In this document: positions 36,890 through 38,532 of the stretch, piece after piece
Position numbering within the stretch: the stretch's first letter is position 1
How the letters are laid out: each line of letters starts with the position of its first letter
Source: Coraliomargarita sp.
GTDB taxonomy: Bacteria > Verrucomicrobiota > Verrucomicrobiia > Opitutales > Coraliomargaritaceae
Reading direction: 5' to 3'
NCBI GenBank assembly: GCA_002699365.1
Contig: PAAN01000034.1
Coordinates: forward strand, 1 to 38,532
DNA: 38,532 nucleotides
Position numbers and translations under genes: made by a program
Notes under the pieces: generated by a model
The model's database searches: none
Seen by the model: only the letters and a program-made list of their open reading frames with translations
Told to the model about the DNA's origin: nothing

Positions 36890-37462
36890 ATGGTGAGTTT
36901 TTCAAAATCTAAGTTAGTCGATCGTACTGTAGTGCTAGGCGTTACAGGATCTATTGCTGCTTACAAATCAGCAGACATTACCAGTCGCTTGACTGATTTG
37001 GGGGCTAATGTCTTTCCGGTTCTCACTGAATCGGCCTGCCAGTTTATTCAACCACTAACCCTACAAACACTAGCCCGTAACCCAGCATCCTATGATTTGT
37101 GGCAAGAAGCGCAGTCTTGGCAGCCTGGCCATATAGAGTTAGCAGACCAAGCAGATCTTCTGCTGGTCGCTCCAGCAACCGCACATTGCTTGGCAAATTT
37201 CGCCCAAGGGTTCTCACCTGATTTACTATCTTCTATTCATTTGGCGACTCAAGCGCCAACAATGCTTGCACCTGCAATGAATGGTAAAATGCTTGCGCAC
37301 AGTGCTACTCAGGCAAATATTTCACTACTTCGAGAGCGTGGCTATCATTTTATAGAGCCTCAATGCGGTCAACTTGCCTGCGGATATGAGGGCGATGGAA
37401 AATTAGCGGATGTAGATACAATAATAAATGCAGTTATCGATTTTTTCTCTCAAGTAGGGTAA
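36890..37462 (+). CDS. coaC: Phosphopantothenoylcysteine decarboxylase (stand-alone CoaC)
   Basis: FMN flavoprotein that decarboxylates 4'-phosphopantothenoylcysteine in coenzyme A synthesis, 190 residues from the ATG at 36890 (a GTG at 36869 would add seven). GVTGSIAAYKSADITSRL is the flavin-binding start. His81 (PGHIELADQADLLLVAPAT), Asn131 in APAMNGKM and Cys164 in LACGYEGDGKLAD are the catalytic set. In most bacteria this domain is fused to the CoaB synthetase; here the gene stops after the CoaC domain and the next gene is unrelated, so CoaB must be elsewhere. Confidence 0.92.
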   Translation: MVSFSKSKLVDRTVVLGVTGSIAAYKSADITSRLTDLGANVFPVLTESACQFIQPLTLQTLARNPASYDLWQEAQSWQPGHIELADQADLLLVAPATAHCLANFAQGFSPDLLSSIHLATQAPTMLAPAMNGKMLAHSATQANISLLRERGYHFIEPQCGQLACGYEGDGKLADVDTIINAVIDFFSQVG

Positions 37463-37512
37463 ATATTTAACTTTAAGTTTATTTATTATTAGTGCAATTT
37501 TATGCACGCCCC

Positions 37513-38334
37513 ATGGTTCCTCCAAAATTTTTATTATTTTTTTCTCTACCTCTTGGTCTTCTGTTATCCGTCTTTACGACTGCTTATGGACAAGGGGAGA
37601 GCACTAACTACAATTCGGATCTAAACGAATTACCGAGTGTACACGAAGTGTTCAGGAATTTTACCACACACAATGGTGGGCTACGCAATCTAAGCTTACT
37701 ACAATCTGCAGTTGTGACTGGAAATATCGTCGCTTACTCTGGCGATAGTTCTGTGCAAAGTAACTTTAGACTTTATCGTAAAAGTCCCAACAAAATGAGA
37801 GTCCAACTCTCTTCCAGTGGTATCCGAAGTAATGTAATTTATAATGGAGAACAGGGATGGCATCAAATTTTACAGAAAAATGGAAAACGAAAAATTACTG
37901 AGATTGAAGGTGAAACCCTAAGTAAGCTTTCTGATTCAAGTGCATTTAATACTCTGCTTTACTCTTTAAAAAATTACTTGACCGATTTAACCGTTGTTGA
38001 GTTCGGTTCAATTAGAGGTCGTCCGTGTGTACGTATTGATATAGCAGATGATAGCTTAGTCTCAGAATATAGCTCCATTTGGATCGACCTCGAGCATTAT
38101 CAGGAACTTAAAGTTACATTAAACGAGGTGATCGATTCTGTTACAGGCAAGCCAATTGTAGCGGAGGTTTATTACTCGGAACATAAAAAAATTGATGGAT
38201 GCTATGTTGCGCATAAATCCGAGCATTACTCAGATGGAACTTTGACAAAAGTAACGAATATTACCCAGGTGGAATTTAATGAGGGCCTTTTTGACTACAT
38301 TTTCACTCTACAGGAGCAAGATTCTTTAGATTAG
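37513..38334 (+). CDS. Exported LolA-like / outer-membrane lipoprotein-sorting-like protein
   Basis: Protein of 273 residues from the ATG at 37513 (a GTG at 37492 would add seven). A signal peptide (FLLFFSLPLGLLLSVFTTAYG, cleavage near residue 27) precedes a periplasmic beta-rich domain. The pattern of strands around FRLYRKSPNKMRVQL, SNVIYNGEQGWHQI, VEFGSIRGRPCVRIDI and SIWIDLEHYQELKVTL resembles LolA/LppX-fold lipoprotein carriers: extended curved sheet, YRKxPNK motif, then (D/N)GxxxW. No lipobox. Function is inferred only from fold resemblance. It follows coaC after about 50 bases, possibly in one transcript, without an obvious functional link. Confidence 0.65.
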   Translation: MVPPKFLLFFSLPLGLLLSVFTTAYGQGESTNYNSDLNELPSVHEVFRNFTTHNGGLRNLSLLQSAVVTGNIVAYSGDSSVQSNFRLYRKSPNKMRVQLSSSGIRSNVIYNGEQGWHQILQKNGKRKITEIEGETLSKLSDSSAFNTLLYSLKNYLTDLTVVEFGSIRGRPCVRIDIADDSLVSEYSSIWIDLEHYQELKVTLNEVIDSVTGKPIVAEVYYSEHKKIDGCYVAHKSEHYSDGTLTKVTNITQVEFNEGLFDYIFTLQEQDSLD

Positions 38335-38532
38335 GCTACACCGTTGATAGGCTTTTGTAATTTTCTTAGATTGCTACAGTGCTAATTGCTACCCATTAGA
38401 TTCAATTAGGCTTAATTCTTAAGAGTAATGCACAAAAAATCGATGTATCCATCTGCTCGGTAATCGTTCGATGCATGTATCACAAACGTAACTTTGGTGC
38501 TTAACCTAAATAGTCGAGAGCATTGAAATGAT

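Noticed and set aside
38335..38532. Possible gene at the 3' edge
   Set aside because: Only frames of about 20 codons are seen on either strand; nothing recognisable.

Overview
The window is a dense, ordinary-looking bacterial chromosome segment, moderately AT-rich by eye. It holds 37 protein genes and no rRNA, tRNA, CRISPR array, insertion sequence or phage gene that I could find. Few starts have a clear Shine-Dalgarno (nuoN, with GGAGG, is an exception). The gene set is energy metabolism plus nitrogen, amino-acid and polyamine housekeeping. The style of several proteins (cysteine-less FmdB-like protein, EfpL-like EF-P, Ser-Gly-Asn-Gly DapF, small Cys-rich exported protein) suggests Verrucomicrobiota, perhaps a marine Opitutales-type bacterium. 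That assignment is an inference from remembered family resemblance, not a search.

Layout. Positions 1-3735 carry two tandem ammonium transporter plus PII units (amt-glnB, amt-glnB); each glnB is followed by a rho-independent terminator. A minus-strand FmdB-like gene follows. Positions 4271-17811 are a compact complex I operon, nuoBCDEFGHIJKLMN, in canonical order but without nuoA at its head. A convergent minus-strand group (17904-21309) holds a DUF192 lipoprotein, a TMTC-like membrane/TPR protein and metY. Positions 21395-25859 hold an M24 peptidase, argS (its stop abuts the peptidase stop) and a thymidine phosphorylase homologue with a rewritten active site. Positions 25991-28174 (minus) are dusB-like, low-molecular-weight phosphatase and efp genes. 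A 66-residue Cys-rich exported protein (28294-28494) has its own promoter and terminator. A sodium:solute symporter and an orphan OmpR-type regulator follow on the minus strand. Then come hisG, aguB and aguA (plus), leuA-dapF (minus), and coaC with a LolA-like exported protein (plus).

How the genes work together. Amt/PII takes up ammonium under nitrogen control. NDH-1 couples NADH oxidation to proton export. MetY, HisG, LeuA and DapF serve methionine, histidine, leucine and lysine/peptidoglycan synthesis. AguA and AguB turn agmatine into putrescine. ArgS, EF-P and Dus serve translation.

The most interesting departures are (1) a DeoA homologue in which the catalytic His and most phosphate/thymine-binding residues differ; (2) a DapF in which both catalytic Cys are Ser while the substrate-binding residues remain; (3) the missing nuoA; (4) a nested palindrome/inverted-repeat leader that runs into the second amt start codon; and (5) the small Cys-rich exported protein. 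No stretch over 300 bases lacks a gene. The longest spacers are 36653-36889 (hairpin plus T run, nothing else recognised), 1728-1929 (terminator and amt leader), 24323-24524 (nothing recognised), 4076-4270 (inverted repeat and weak promoter), 30926-31103 (inverted repeat) and the 3' end 38335-38532 (nothing recognised).
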